64,000 nt of DNA from Ischnura elegans. Its lineage: Eukaryota > Arthropoda > Insecta > Odonata > Coenagrionidae. Position numbers and translations under genes: made by a program. Below, in pieces: positions 11,431-22,419 of this stretch; position 1 is the first letter of the stretch, and each line of letters opens with the position of its first letter. Where the stretch lies: contig NC_060254.1 of assembly GCF_921293095.1 (NCBI RefSeq), forward strand, positions 5,394,001-5,458,000, read 5' to 3'. A model generated the notes under the pieces. It saw nothing but the letters and a program-made list of their open reading frames with translations. It was not told the DNA's origin and searched no databases.

Positions 11431-11514
11431 AGATGGAAGGGATGGAACTTGGTAAGTTACGATGAAACGAAAATTCCCCGCTCTTCCCTCGAAAGTTTCA
11501 ATTAAATATTGGTT

Positions 11515-11830
11515 GCCGCCCTCTTTGCATGGGTTTGTGACGTCATTAGACGTCTATTTGATTTGCTCGTTTCTGGAGAACTATTCATATTGCGGAAGGT
11601 GTAAACAAACGAGAGTGTAAACAAGAGCGAATCATGCGAAGCCCACGCACGCGAAAGGCCAATGGACGGAAGGCTGAGGAGCTGTTACACGCTCCGCATG
11701 AGTTTGTGACGCCATCAACTTATCTACGAAATTCTTCAATTTTTCATCGCGAGTAGCTCGAGAAGAATGCTATGGATCGAAAATCGGAACAATAGTGGTG
11801 TAATATTTTTCAAATTCTAGCACCGTCGGC
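11515..11830 (+). repeat. Family G dispersed repeat, copy 2
   Basis: This matches the landmarks of 6,370-6,660: GTTTGTGACGTCAT, a second GTTTGTGACGcCAT, TCATCGCGAGTAGCTCGAGA, then GATCGAAAA. Class unknown. Confidence 0.5.
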
Positions 11831-13087
11831 AAAATATAAAATTGTTGAACGAATCCATTTATGAATCCGTGAGTACTAATGAGGAAGATAAATTACTACC
11901 CTCAATATTACCACGTGCCAACTATTGTGCCAGATTTCCTGTCATAGATTGCAAATTCGATGATTCCGTATGCACGCACAGTTGTTCATTGCCGACTGCA
12001 ATGGCAATCAACTTAGACGTGTTTCATAGAATATTTATAAGGTCTTTATTTTATCATAATACGGTGCACATACAGCAAGATTACCAATTTAGAGTTCACA
12101 GGTTATGACAAAAACGTAACGAAGAAGCTAATAAGATTACAAATCAAACAGTATCAAAGCAACAAGTCAATTTAGTGGCTACACATCCTAAGAATTTAGT
12201 GAGTTATTTTGAATTGAATGGGATAATTACAATCAACTTTTGATTGATGATGAAAAGGCGCCAATATAAGTGGGAAGAGAATATTTCATGGCGGAAATAT
12301 GGTGGAAAAGAGAGCGAATAATTATTGCTAGGCTGAGTATTGGCATGTATTGATACGGTGGAGTCGTGAGTTCGATCGGGTGTGGCGGAAAGGAATGTAC
12401 TATTTTGGTGATACAGTAAACAATAGCAGGTATCAGATTGAATTCGTAAAAGGGAGAGACAAGAGAGGGAACTAATTAAACTGCATGAGTGGTTGTCTCG
12501 CGGAGATTGTATTTCATGATTTTTACGGAAAAAAAGTCGTCTCGCCGTATAGGGCGGTAAGATTTGTGGAAGGAAATCCCACCATCCTAAAAGAGAAGTA
12601 CGTGGGACCATTATTTTCCGTTACTGCTCTGATACAGTCATTACCTGGAGATGAGGCGTTGGAAGTGTTTCTCGGGCAATTCCCTGGAAACCGGTTGGGG
12701 CAGCCACAGATGGATGAGAAGGGATGGGGGAGGTCAGAACATTCGGTTGGCACGCTGCGCTCTTACACGGCGAAGAAATTGATGATTTCCGGTGAGAGCG
12801 GAACACCGACCTTCATTCTTTTCCACCAATTTACTTCCATCATATAAATAAACAGATCATCCACAAATCTACATAAGCCACGCACGACCTGCAAGCCACC
12901 ACAATCGGCGTTAGATCACTAGCCGCCAACAAAAGAAAGCGAGATAAGCGTATAGAGCTATAGGTAAACAGTTAAGGCATATGTGAATATCGTCTGTCAT
13001 TTATTTAAGTGTTTAATTGTACGGGGAAAACCTATCCGTTCGGCTGAATATCTCTATTAAGTTATCGTTTCAGTACCAATTCAGGTT
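11831..13087. other. No recognised gene; two overlapping long frames
   Basis: A 120-codon plus frame (12,485-12,847) overlaps a 135-codon minus frame (12,204-12,611). Neither resembles a family that I know, and overlap in antisense argues that at least one is chance. Nothing else is supported here. Confidence 0.35.
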
Positions 13088-13680
13088 CAATTGGACCCTC
13101 ATGAAAAAGGCTTAATAATAGAGTCAGAACGCGTGCAAAGAAGAGCTGCCAGGTATGTGAAAGGTCGTTACGATAGTCTTGTTAGTGTAACTGACCTCTT
13201 AGATAAACTCGGATGGGAATCTCTGTCGGACCGTAGATTGAAAAGTAGACTAAACCTTTTAGATAAATTCAAGAGCAGTGTCTTTTCTTACGAAGTTAAC
13301 CATATCTTACGGATGCCAACATACTACGGAATATCAAATCATATAAATAAAATAAGAGAGATAGACTGTAGAACAGACGGATTCAGAATGTCTTTTTTTT
13401 CACGATCAATAAGATATTATAAAGGCAGCGATAGAAATCATAAATAGATTGCATGACTTGTAGTGTAGCCTACTAACCTCTGTAAAACTTAATGCATGTT
13501 TCTTAATTTTGTTATTATTTCTAACAGCATATAGTAGTATAATTTGTTAGTATGCGTGACGTTTTTTGGACTGTGTGGTGTGCATGTTGGAGTCCAATTG
13601 CATGATGCATGCTGGTGATTGATCACCCGCTGCCAAACACCCTGGAGGTGGCTCGCAGGGTATTATGTAGATGTAGATGT
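13088..13680 (+). mobile_element. CR1-like LINE 3' end (family L) with tail
   Basis: The frame 13,088-13,447 encodes the C-terminal part of a non-LTR retrotransposon polyprotein, downstream of the reverse transcriptase: ERVQRRAARYVKGRYDS, then a LLDKLGWESLSDRR helix pattern, then FFSRSIRYY before the stop. This C-terminal layout is typical of CR1/L2-like elements. The 3' untranslated part follows (about 13,448-13,680), ends in TATTATGTAGATGTAGATGT, and has no poly-A. The copy is 5'-truncated just before DPHEKG, so the catalytic domain is missing. The same 3' part, inverted, is at 42,847-43,158. Confidence 0.9.
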
Positions 13681-13702
13681 CAGGTGACCAATGACCAGCA
13701 TT

Positions 13703-13772
13703 CTGCATGCTAGTGATTGATCACCCCCTGCCAAACACTCTAGAGGTGGCTCGCAGGGTATTATGTAGATGT
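13703..13772 (+). mobile_element. Second, tandem copy of the LINE tail
   Basis: The last ~70 bases of the LINE (TGCATGCTaGTGATTGATCA to TATTATGTAGATGTA) repeat directly after the first tail, separated by 22 bases. It is either a 5'-truncated insertion into the first tail or an unequal duplication. Confidence 0.85.
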
Positions 13773-13852
13773 ATAAATATGGTGAGCTTCTAAGATGATG
13801 TCCTCTTTACAAAATTCACTAACTCTTCATCAACTTTGTGGTATTCCATTAT

Positions 13853-14259
13853 AAGTTTTCCGGATTTCACACAATTACTTATTCCACTTCTTTCTTACAG
13901 AGAGCGACTCGGGTTTCAATGAATTATCATCATCTTTGCATAAATTTCGCCTGAAGATGATGATTATTCATTGAAACCCGGGTCGCGCTCTGTAAAGGCC
14001 GTTTTACACGGGGCACGGTATTGCGCAGGTTAGAGCTGCATTTATTTCTAAAAAGGCGTGGAATTGCGCGAATGCATGAACGAAATTAGAACAGGGGCTA
14101 TTTTTCCGTCTCGCATCCACGCATTCTCGCATGTGTTCCAGCAATTCACCGCTTTTCACGACGCAATTTTTATTGTGCCTTCGCACGTACGTCAGACTGC
14201 GCAATTACGTGCCCCGTGTAAAGAAGTGGTATAAGTAATTGTGTGGAATCCAGGAAAAC
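13853..14259. mobile_element. Fold-back element copy 2, split by a MITE
   Basis: The left arm (13,853-13,937) pairs with a right arm in two pieces (13,952-13,996 and 14,221-14,259). The pieces join exactly once the intervening ~224 bp are removed. The right arm starts CTGAAGA (13,951-13,957) and reaches GAAA at 13,973-13,976 followed by CCCGGGTC, the hammerhead-like order also seen in the other fold-backs. No protein frame. The original element was about 180 bp. Confidence 0.75.
13997..14220. mobile_element. MITE with 26-bp terminal inverted repeats
   Basis: The left end contains TTTTACACGGGGCACGgTAT and then TGCGCAG. The right end is the inverse, reading TACGTGCCCCGTGTAAA. The sequence between has no coding capacity. 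It lies within one arm of the fold-back; the TGTAAAG string at both borders is the likely, but ambiguous, target duplication because it overlaps the terminal repeat. Confidence 0.8.
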
Positions 14260-15735
14260 TTCTGATGTCCTCTTTGTCGCTCTAAAATATATATATTCTT
14301 AATGGCTCGAGCAATCTAGGCCTAGACATTTCCCTTCATACGATATTTACTATTGAGGCATTAGGTCAATACGTCAGCCTGTACCACTGACGTCACGCTG
14401 TTTACATAAGCTGCGGAGGACCCCAGTCATGACATTGTTTTCACCGAGTTGTAGGAGTCGCACATTTGCGGGGCGACTCATGAGATTTGCGACGCTATCG
14501 GTCCAGAGCAAGCTCCTCATGACAAATATCTTATGTTGGGACCAATACTTTGATTTAGGAACGCATTCACAGTTCACATGATCGAAGTTACTTTGACCTA
14601 TGCTCCCTTGTTTCCGATTTAACTGGCAAATGAGTCGAATGATCTGCAGAAAGGCCTTTCTTAAAAATAATTATATGGTTCTGGGGCCCGCTTATAGATC
14701 ACAATGGATATGGTAGCTGATTTTGAGAAGCAGCTAAGTCTAAATCTAGGAATTATAAATTATATGCTGTTAAATTTCAAGCTCAAAAAAAAAAACAGTA
14801 TGAAAACCCGAGTCACTGTGGCTTAAAATTAAAAATTCACTAGCACATTTACGAGCGGAGGGAGCATATATTCACAATGTGGCCATTGAAAAACGAGCTT
14901 CGAAGAATATAATTACTTCTTTACATAATTGTTTACGTTATCAATAAATATCTTTATGCGACTCACAAACTGAAATTTTAGTCAAAAAAGCAGCTATCAG
15001 CGCGTTTACCTTTAAGTTTATTCCTTCCATTACGTGAAGTAAGGTCAAAACGATGATGCATCAAAGATATCATATTATTCAAATAAATATGGCCTTAAAT
15101 CTGATTATACGCCGTCGCAGAATAAAATGCATAGGTTTCATGTTTTAATGCATTCCACTGTTTTGGTGAAAAGTTTATTTTTCCAACCTAAGTTAATAGT
15201 TGAATTTTCATTTAAATCGTCCATAGATTATCAGCACGTTGGCTTCGATAAGAATTTATTAAATGCTCATCGAATATTTCATTCAAAATAACTAATATGT
15301 TATTCAAATCTATTGATTTGCATACAAAACACCGTTTGATAACAGGCATTCCGTATATTTTACGGACGTATCAGAGTTTCACACGACTTGCAACTAAGAA
15401 AAATTAAATACTTCAACTTAATAAACAAAGCGTTTCTCCGACAAGGTCTATATGATATTTCAGTGAATTTCGCAGTGTTTAGAGGAAAAAGGTCGAAAAA
15501 TGTGATGATCTAGGGGAGACAGCTTTACTATGGGAATAGCCGTAGTTTCAGCTTGTGCTAACTTTCACACGCATTGCATACAAATGAATCTTCTGTTAAT
15601 ATTTCACGGGACGTATTTGTGTGAAAGGAATGGAAAAGATTGGGATGTAGAAGTGAAATCTTGGAAAAAAAGTGGAATGAATGGAAATAGCCATTCAATA
15701 CTCCCAAGAGTGGTGATGTAAATTCCCCATTTAGC
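14260..15735. other. No recognised feature
   Basis: AT-rich DNA with only short frames and no match to repeats elsewhere in the window. Confidence 0.4.
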
Positions 15736-15748
15736 AGGACATGTGCGA

Positions 15749-15951
15749 TATGGAAAGCAGGAGCAATTTCCACAATCTTAAATTTATTAATACTACCGGT
15801 TTCGCTTTTCAGCATCATCAGGTCACCTGATGATGCTGAAAAGCGAAACCGGTAGTAATAATAAATTTAAAAATGTGGAAATTGCTCCTGCTTTTTCATT
15901 TTTCATTATGTCACGTTTCCACTCCATCTCGCCTGAAATCGCAGACTATAT
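15749..15951. mobile_element. Fold-back element copy 3 with 13-bp target duplication
   Basis: AGGACATGTGCGA flanks the insertion at 15,736-15,748 and 15,952-15,964. Inside, arms at 15,753-15,822 and 15,827-15,897 form a near-perfect ~70-bp hairpin with a 4-base loop. Each arm carries, on its own strand, CTGATGA, a short GCT/AGC stem and GAAA followed by CCGGT (plus strand 15,827-15,848). A ~50-base single tail follows the hairpin. A 13-bp duplication fits target-primed insertion of an RNA copy better than a cut-and-paste transposon. Confidence 0.75.
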
Positions 15952-15964
15952 AGGACATGTGCGA

Positions 15965-17280
15965 CTTAGGAAGTGAAAAAAATAGGTTTAAAAATGCACA
16001 AAATTTAAAATAATCCTTATGAATCTCTATTTCATATTTGATGGGATATCCCTAGCCAAACACTGCAGTTTCTGCGGGGTTGTAATCGTGTGAATGTGAC
16101 CTCATTCCGGCAAGTGTGTCAAAAAACAACATTATTTGCATAATTTTTCATTTATTCAGTACAATAACCAGCGTAATGCATCTTAGTACGACCAATAAAT
16201 ATTGATGATTACTAGAGCAGGAAAAAAACATGGAAAATTTGATGACAAGAAACGTCATTCGTCATCGCTCAATGTCAAATGAGTCGCGGGTAACCGAGAC
16301 GCATGTTTGAAAAATTAGCCTAACCTTTGCCGTCAGTGCCGGATTTTTAATTTTTCCTCAAGTGTATCTTCAAAACACGTCATTAAACCTCAGTAATAAA
16401 TATCGACTCACATTTTATAGAAACGCCAGTTTAGCACCATTTTCTTTTCAAAAATCGCATAAAATAGTTGTCCGCCATTACGTAACGTGTATGCACCCAA
16501 ACTCATTTAAAATCCCTGAATTTATTTTTTTTTTAATAATGTTAATAGACAATACTAATTTTTTATTCCATTGGTTAATACCAATAGCGCCAGCAGGTAC
16601 CAATGCAGATAGGTTTTCCAAGAAAACTGAAAAACGCCATTCCTAAGAAACATTTTACATGTTTGCATGCCTGTTACTAGAAAAGGACGAATTTCCATGG
16701 CAATCGGCATCCTGTTCATTGATTATCAACCATTTTTTAATATCGATTCAAAGTTTCAGGCACCTACCTAAAAAGACATAATTAAAAAAATTGTTATACC
16801 TACTCGTTAATAGCTCGTTAATACATTAAAATAAACTATGGAACGCACATTGTAAACCTTTGTTTCTTACTTCATTGGTGGGCTTCTCGAAGTTATGACT
16901 ATAACATCTATTCCCAGGGAAAAATTATAATCAATCACCGTTACCAGTTACGTTCTACGACCAGCTCAGCTGAAAATAAAATTTTACGAGAGTAAACTAG
17001 TCATTTACCAGCACTCATACTGGTATTTAACTTCATTATAGCGAGCAGAAATCTCGCTATTACAGTACAAAAGTATATTTTCAAGGATATCCCCACCAGT
17101 AAAGTGGCTAACAGACACAGGGCTCATACATTAATAGAAGCATCGCGAATGATGGGGAAAATCCGATGACAATCACGGGTGAAATACTAATGATTAGAAT
17201 CTTTCATTTGATGAGGCGTATTTTCAGAACAAAAGTTAGCCACCTCAGAATATCAGTCTAGAGACGAATGTAAGTCCAAA
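15965..17280. other. No recognised feature
   Basis: AT-rich DNA. A 94-codon plus frame at 16,362-16,646 is not recognisable and has the composition of its surroundings. Confidence 0.4.
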
Positions 17281-17923
17281 AATAGGGTAGTTTCCTTCAT
17301 CAAAGAAAACGAAATGCATTGACAGCGATTCGTTACCCACCATTAGTGTATTCATAATATACAAATTATTTGGTTTTAGAAAGACCGGTTTAGACGAATG
17401 GCAATGGTCCATTTTATCCTCATTTGAAAAAGACCAGATTGGCGCCCATGCGATGCCACTCCACGTGACGTCACAGGGACCTAGTTTCTGTACGAGTAGA
17501 TAGGAGTTTTACATCGCCTAAGACTACCAATGCATGCATGAGGCATAGAGCTCAGGGAAACATCTCTTAATAATCACCTATTAAAACTGCCTAAGGCCGG
17601 AAAGTTTTCTTCTTTGGATTGGGTATTAATAATCCTGATTTAAGCCAAGCGCTACCAGCTAGCATCCTGCGTCGTATCAGCGCTCAAAGCCTCGCCCCAA
17701 GGTCACCTCACTTGCGGCAGCGGGAACCAGACCGACGTCACACGGAGTTTTCCCATCATTCATACTTAGCCGTCGCGTTTTCGCGCGCTTGAAAATTTTC
17801 ACTTTTCATTTAATCGCGAAAAATAGATATCGCCATTTAAAAATCTAAATGCGTGAAATGCGCACTCCAGGAGTAATATCTTACGATGTAGGCAATAAAA
17901 AAATAATAGGAAACCACCCTATT
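17281..17923 (+). mobile_element. Family A MITE, copy 3 (643 bp)
   Basis: It starts AATAGGGTAGTTTCCTTCAT and ends GGAAACCACCCTATT. The internal CACGTGACGTCAC site is intact. It is in the same orientation as copy 1 and close to it in sequence. The flanks (GTCCAAA and GTCAAAC) are similar but not a clean target duplication. Confidence 0.9.
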
Positions 17924-18334
17924 GTCAAACCAAGATGGCGGAAATATGACCACGCAATACTCTGGAACATCGCCTCCAGATTTCGAACACCCTTGTTTTC
18001 AGCCGACTGTGCGACGCCATGAATGGCAGTGAACAGCCTAACCTCAAAGAACGATTTAAAACTGTCCACTTATTACTGCGTAGTAATTCTGCATATGTAC
18101 TGCTTTTAATTACTACACCTAATTATTTCCTGCGACCTACTATCACCTGTTTATGTGCCTGTATCCACAATTGACCTTAAAATGGACTTTACTTTCCTAA
18201 ACTGACGGTAATTTTGTTTACTTTGAAGTGTAACTGTGTTTCGTAAGTCCATTTTCGTTCACTGGAAATTCATACATGTGACAAAATATTTCTCTTATTT
18301 CTCGTTTCAGCCGGCCTTGGAAATATCATGGGGT
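17924..18334. other. No recognised feature
   Basis: No supported gene or repeat between the MITE and the SINE tail. Confidence 0.4.
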
Positions 18335-18556
18335 TTTTTATTTTTATTTTATTTTATTTTATTCTCAAACCACCGGATACAGCTTCAATTGGCCATTTTA
18401 CACCGGGGTATTCCACAAATGTAACAATTAAACTTACACGAACAACCATGCCCTGGACCGGAGAAAACCTACCCAGGCGGGACTCGAACCCGCGACCTCT
18501 TGTTTGCCAGGCGAGGACGTTACCCCGCCGCCACCGAGGCCGGGTTCTATCATACT
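18335..18556 (-). mobile_element. tRNA-headed SINE with A-rich tail
   Basis: Read on the minus strand the right end is tRNA-like: an A-box-like TGGCGGCGGGGTAAC (18,521-18,535) and a perfect B box GGTTCGAGTCC (18,480-18,490), with CCCGCC closing the T arm. The anticodon arm does not pair well, so it is a tRNA-derived SINE head and not a working tRNA. The body runs to a tail of AAATA/AAAAT units at 18,335-18,366. A LINE fragment of family L starts a few bases beyond its head. Confidence 0.8.
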
Positions 18557-18579
18557 GACAATGAGTGTAGCTCAGAAAG

Positions 18580-18880
18580 ATATCAGCCCTTTATTTCACA
18601 AGCCTTTTTTGCTTAGCGCTTAGCCTCAGCGTCTCAAGCGGCTCCCAGCGAAATTCGAGCAAAATCTGTCTCACGCTCTGTGTTCGGTCATAGCGGTGTT
18701 TTACGAATCGAGAAACTTTCCTCTGTATTTTATTTATTCCACGGATTGACTCGTTCTGCTTCGGAACCGCCACCCTCGCCGCACATTCGAAATGTGGCCT
18801 GACGAGTGTGAAGTAGCACCTCCCCTGTACTTGTTAGTCCGTGCAATTGTTCGCTCCGCCGATAGGAATTGAGAAGGGGG
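18580..18880 (-). mobile_element. CR1-like LINE C-terminal fragment (family L)
   Basis: Minus-strand reading gives RRCYFTLVRPHFE, a frameshift, then IQRKVSRFVKHRYDR and ILLEFRWEPLETLRLSAK. This is the same C-terminal region as in the LINE at 13,088 and at 37,448-37,835. No reverse transcriptase motif is included. The frame is broken at least once, near 18,775. Confidence 0.85.
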
Positions 18881-19992
18881 AAGAGAGGTAAGCGGAATGC
18901 ATGTCTGTTTGGATTCGCCCTTCCGCAAGCGATGATCAATCATATACGAATCATAGAGGCATTAAAAAAAGGTTTGACCACAGGAATGCTTTCCTCTTAA
19001 TCACCCAAGAGATGCACCCTATAAATAAATATTCTTAAAAGTATCAAATTATATTCAAACTCCTGTTGGGAAGCTATGACGCATTTGCTAAAATCACGCG
19101 CTCAAGATTTCATATATTTTAAAACGCTATTAGGCGGGCTGTAAAAATTGATCAAGTTGCTTTGGAAAAAACATAACTCCAGTTTTAAACATGCCATGGA
19201 CAACCTGAAATGAGGACGTTTCTTTCCGATTTGAAATGAAAAAGTCGAAATTGTTATCTACTGTTGGCCAGTTTTTCTTCTCGAGCATTATTTTTTTGAG
19301 GCGTGGGAGTGGGCAGTGGGAAGATGGACGGTCGGGAGGAAGTCCTGCTGGGAGACAAAAGAGCGAAGCAAGGCGAAGAATAAGCGGGACGCGGCAGGAG
19401 GGCCTCTTCACTTGTTAGGAGGGGTTGAGGCATCCATCCTCCCATCATGCTCTGCGACGATTCGACCGCCCCGCCACCGTCAGCAGCAGAAGAACAGCTT
19501 AGAGTGGCGGTGGGGGGGGGGGGGGGAGGGGAGGGGAAGAAGGGGGGGCAGATCAAGACCTAGTGCACACCAAGATTATTATTAAGAGTATATAGGACGA
19601 CTCAGACTATGCTACACACTTTCCAGTTTTAAAACGATGGTTAATTAATCCATATATTCAGAATCCCAAGTTTTTTACAGTTTGTCTCACAGAGTTCAAC
19701 GAATGAGTTGCTATTGATAGATACATTTTATCGGAATTTGAATTTTAATTCGTAATTTATCGTGAATAAATAAAAATTTAGATGATTAAGTCGGAGAAGG
19801 GTTTTTCACAGGTGATGTGAAAAAAATCCTTTGATCATAATCGCAATGTATGTGCTTTAATTAGAAGGCACCACGAGGAAAAGATATAGGAAATAGACTG
19901 GAGAATGTTTAAGTATGATTATTTCGTCTCGCACTATCAGGGAGAGCGACGGTTTCCTGAGAAATGAAAGTAACGATAGGAATCACTAAGAC
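18881..19992. other. No recognised gene; G-rich stretch
   Basis: A G-rich tract with a G run of about 15 lies at about 19,510-19,550, and GGGAGGGGAAG-like sequence surrounds it. Long overlapping frames at 19,130-19,590 on both strands reflect that composition. Confidence 0.4.
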
Positions 19993-20000
19993 GACTCATC

Positions 20001-20237
20001 ATGAGCGTACTCAGCGAAGGACAGGAGGGGGCAGCTGCCCCCCTTGGAAGCAAAAATCGCAAATTTCTTTAAGGCAAATAATATTTTTTCAACCAAATAA
20101 CGTTAAAAACTAATAAGGAGCTGTTGCAGTTCCATTAAAATGTTGATTTCATTCACCTTTTCCATGCTTAAATCTTACCTACAACTTGAACAACAATGGC
20201 TTGCCCCCCCTTGTTCTGCTCCTGGGTAGGCCCTTGC
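20001..20237 (+). mobile_element. hAT-like MITE (family I), copy 1
   Basis: GACTCATC (19,993-20,000) and GACTCATT (20,238-20,245) flank a 237-bp element, a 7/8 match to the 8-bp duplication made by hAT transposons. The ends are imperfect inverted repeats around GCGTACTCAGC and its counterpart GCCTACCCAGG. G/C-run blocks (GGGGGCAGCTGCCCCCC) sit just inside. A second copy, inverted, is at 38,004-38,233. No coding capacity. Confidence 0.8.
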
Positions 20238-20439
20238 GACTCATTGCATATTTAAAGTTTTTCATTTATGTTCTTTGTGTGCTCTCTTTGCCATTTTGTT
20301 TCATTCACTCATTCTTTGGTATTTTTTACCATTTTCTTCACGGAAATTCACACCTTTCGAATGATTCTAAATTCTCATGTTTTATTACTAAATTTTATTT
20401 TAAACGCAAATTTTATTCATTATCTTTATAATATATAAA

Positions 20440-20868
20440 AAATGATCATCATCACTGGTCAACAATCCTAGGATTGGTTTGACGCAGTATCCACTCAGTT
20501 CTCCTATCAGCTAATCTTTTCACACCTACGTATTTCTTCTCATTCACATCTCTCTTTACTTGTTCCATATATATTGTTCGAGGTCTTCCTTTTCCGTTCT
20601 TGCCTTCCACTTGTCCCTCGACGATTGTCTTCATCAGGCCATCATGTCTCAAGATGTGGCCTATAAGGTTGTTCCGTCTTCTTATTAAGGTTTTCATGAG
20701 GCTTCTCTTCTCTCCTACTCTTCTTAGGACTTCCTCGTTACTAACTCGGTCGATCCATTTGATCTTCATCATTCTTCTGTAGCACCACATTTCGAAGGCC
20801 TCCATCCTTGCTCTCTCCGTTGCGGTCATTGTCCATGCCTCACTTCCGTATAGGAGCATACTCCACAT
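20440..20868 (-). mobile_element. RTE-like LINE C-terminal fragment (family E), copy 1
   Basis: The frame 20,452-20,868 encodes 138 residues of the region after the reverse transcriptase: LLYGSEAWTMT, EAFEMWCYRRMMKIKWIDRV, then IGHILRHDGL and GKGRPR. This pattern is common in elements annotated as endonuclease-reverse transcriptase (RTE-like). It is open from its first to last residue but lacks the catalytic part. The 3' end after the stop is a short TGATGA-type tail at about 20,440-20,455. A second copy is at 54,282-54,700. Confidence 0.85.
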
Positions 20869-21131
20869 GTAGGTTTTTATAAATTGTTTCTTTGCTTACG
20901 AAAAACATGATACTACCAGATAATGAAATCTAATTGTAAGAAGAGTGAATGAATTATTTACCGTTTGCAAATTTTGACTTTCTGTGCGAGTGAGATTTAT
21001 TTTATATACTAGAATTGCTGTGAGTGATGCACGCTTGCAGGGAGTTCACGCCACCTGCGTGACGGAGTGCACGTATCACTCTCATTGTGGAATATTATTA
21101 TGACCAGGCAGAGTGCTTGAGGGGAACCTAG
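20869..21131. other. No recognised feature
   Basis: No supported gene or repeat. Confidence 0.4.
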
Positions 21132-21209
21132 TGCATGCTACATGCCGGTGATTGGTCACGCCCTGTCAAAGACCCTGGAGGTGGCTCGCGGGGTATCGTG
21201 CAGATACAG
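21132..21209 (+). mobile_element. Orphan LINE tail (family L)
   Basis: TGCATGCTACATGCCGGTGA, then CCCTGGAGGTGGCTCGCGGG, then GTATCGTGCAGATACAG: the degenerate LINE 3' tail without its coding part. Confidence 0.75.
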
Positions 21210-22302
21210 AAGGAGTCAGTAGCATCACCACCCTTCATTCACCCCCTTTCATCGTTCTTCGCAGTCACCGTCTCCACAAAAGCTAAAACTGACGTGAAAC
21301 ATCGATTTTCAGAATTTGCTAACAGGTATCTCTACTGTAATCACCCAATGCTCTTTGAGTATATAATTTAAAGACTGATATTGATACCCGTCATCAAAAA
21401 TTACTCAAGTTTTGTGAGAGTTTACTAACGTTACTTTAGCAATACTTGCGTTCTATAATCGTAAGTGCGAATATAAATCTCATTCCTAACTCAGATGTTT
21501 GCAATAGATGTTCATTGGAATGTAAAACCAGTCATGCTAGGGTAGCAGAAGTGTGCAAAGTTGATTTTTTCGGCAATTTAATGAGTATATAAACAAAGTA
21601 TTGACTAAATATTCTCGAATTCTCAATAAATCAATGAACTCATATCTATATTGACCCAATCGCCTGATTCAAACGAAATTCTCTATATTTGCTTCGCCAG
21701 GGATCACCGCGTTACATAACTCCACTTCAAACAACCGGCATCTAAGGTCTGTTCCTTATTGCTCAAACAATCTAACCCTTTCACTAAACGTTAGTGTCTT
21801 TACTGGCTCCCAACCTGATTCAAGGTGTATAATGCTACTCGCTGGAAAATATTCACCTCAGCCCAAAATTTTCAAATAATATGCATTCAGGAATCTTCCA
21901 GAACACTTCCAATAATTATCTAGCAACATATCGATCGGAAGGAATCTGAGTTCGACTTAACTACTTCGATCTATCGATCTTCGTTCGATCGATGTGGCAT
22001 GCCATGGGGTGAAGCTATCTCTTTTCTCCCCATCACTTCCAGAATTCCATGGCTGACACAATCTTGATCCTCGCTCTGTCGATCACTTTGCTCATTCATT
22101 TATTCATTCCTCGAATGCCTCGCTCGGCGTCTCACACAGCCAGCGCCTCCCTGCGGCTGAAGATGAAGTTCCCGAAAGACTGCCTGTCGATCGGTGCGAG
22201 TATTCAAAGTGCTCGAAGGATGCTCCGTCATCCACCAGTCCTCATCCGACCTCCACTCACAGAGGGTCGTCACCTCAAACATGAAGCCAATTCGGACGAA
22301 TT
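21210..22302. other. No recognised gene
   Basis: No repeat match was found. A 139-codon plus frame (22,049-22,468) starts with a hydrophobic stretch (ILILALSITLLIHLFI) that could be a signal anchor, but it runs on into the inverted LINE tail at 22,303-22,405 and then LINE sequence, which argues strongly against a real gene. Confidence 0.4.
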
Positions 22303-22405
22303 TGATGTACTTACGCCTACACAATACCCTGCAGTGAACCACCTCAATGGTGTTTGGCAGGGAGAGACCAGTCACCACGATTCCATAGGCACCCTGCATG
22401 CACAC
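22303..22405 (-). mobile_element. Orphan LINE tail (family L), inverted
   Basis: ACAATACCCTGCAGTGAACC, then GGTGTTTGGCAGGGAGAGAC, then CCCTGCATGCACA: the family L 3' tail on the minus strand, with the degraded GTAGAT-type repeat at its left end. Confidence 0.75.
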
Positions 22406-22419
22406 TATGCACTAGGCTA

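Noticed and set aside
12204..12847. Two overlapping 120-135 codon frames as genes
   Set aside because: They overlap in antisense, have no recognisable motif, no splice or promoter context, and lengths expected by chance in 64 kb.
15827..15848. Calling a canonical hammerhead ribozyme
   Set aside because: The CUGANGA and GAAA boxes are present but an extra U precedes stem II and stem III is not defined, so catalytic folding is not assured.
18460..18556. Functional tRNA gene
   Set aside because: A and B boxes are good but the anticodon arm does not pair and an A-rich-tailed body follows; it is a SINE head. The same holds at 60,690 and 61,990.
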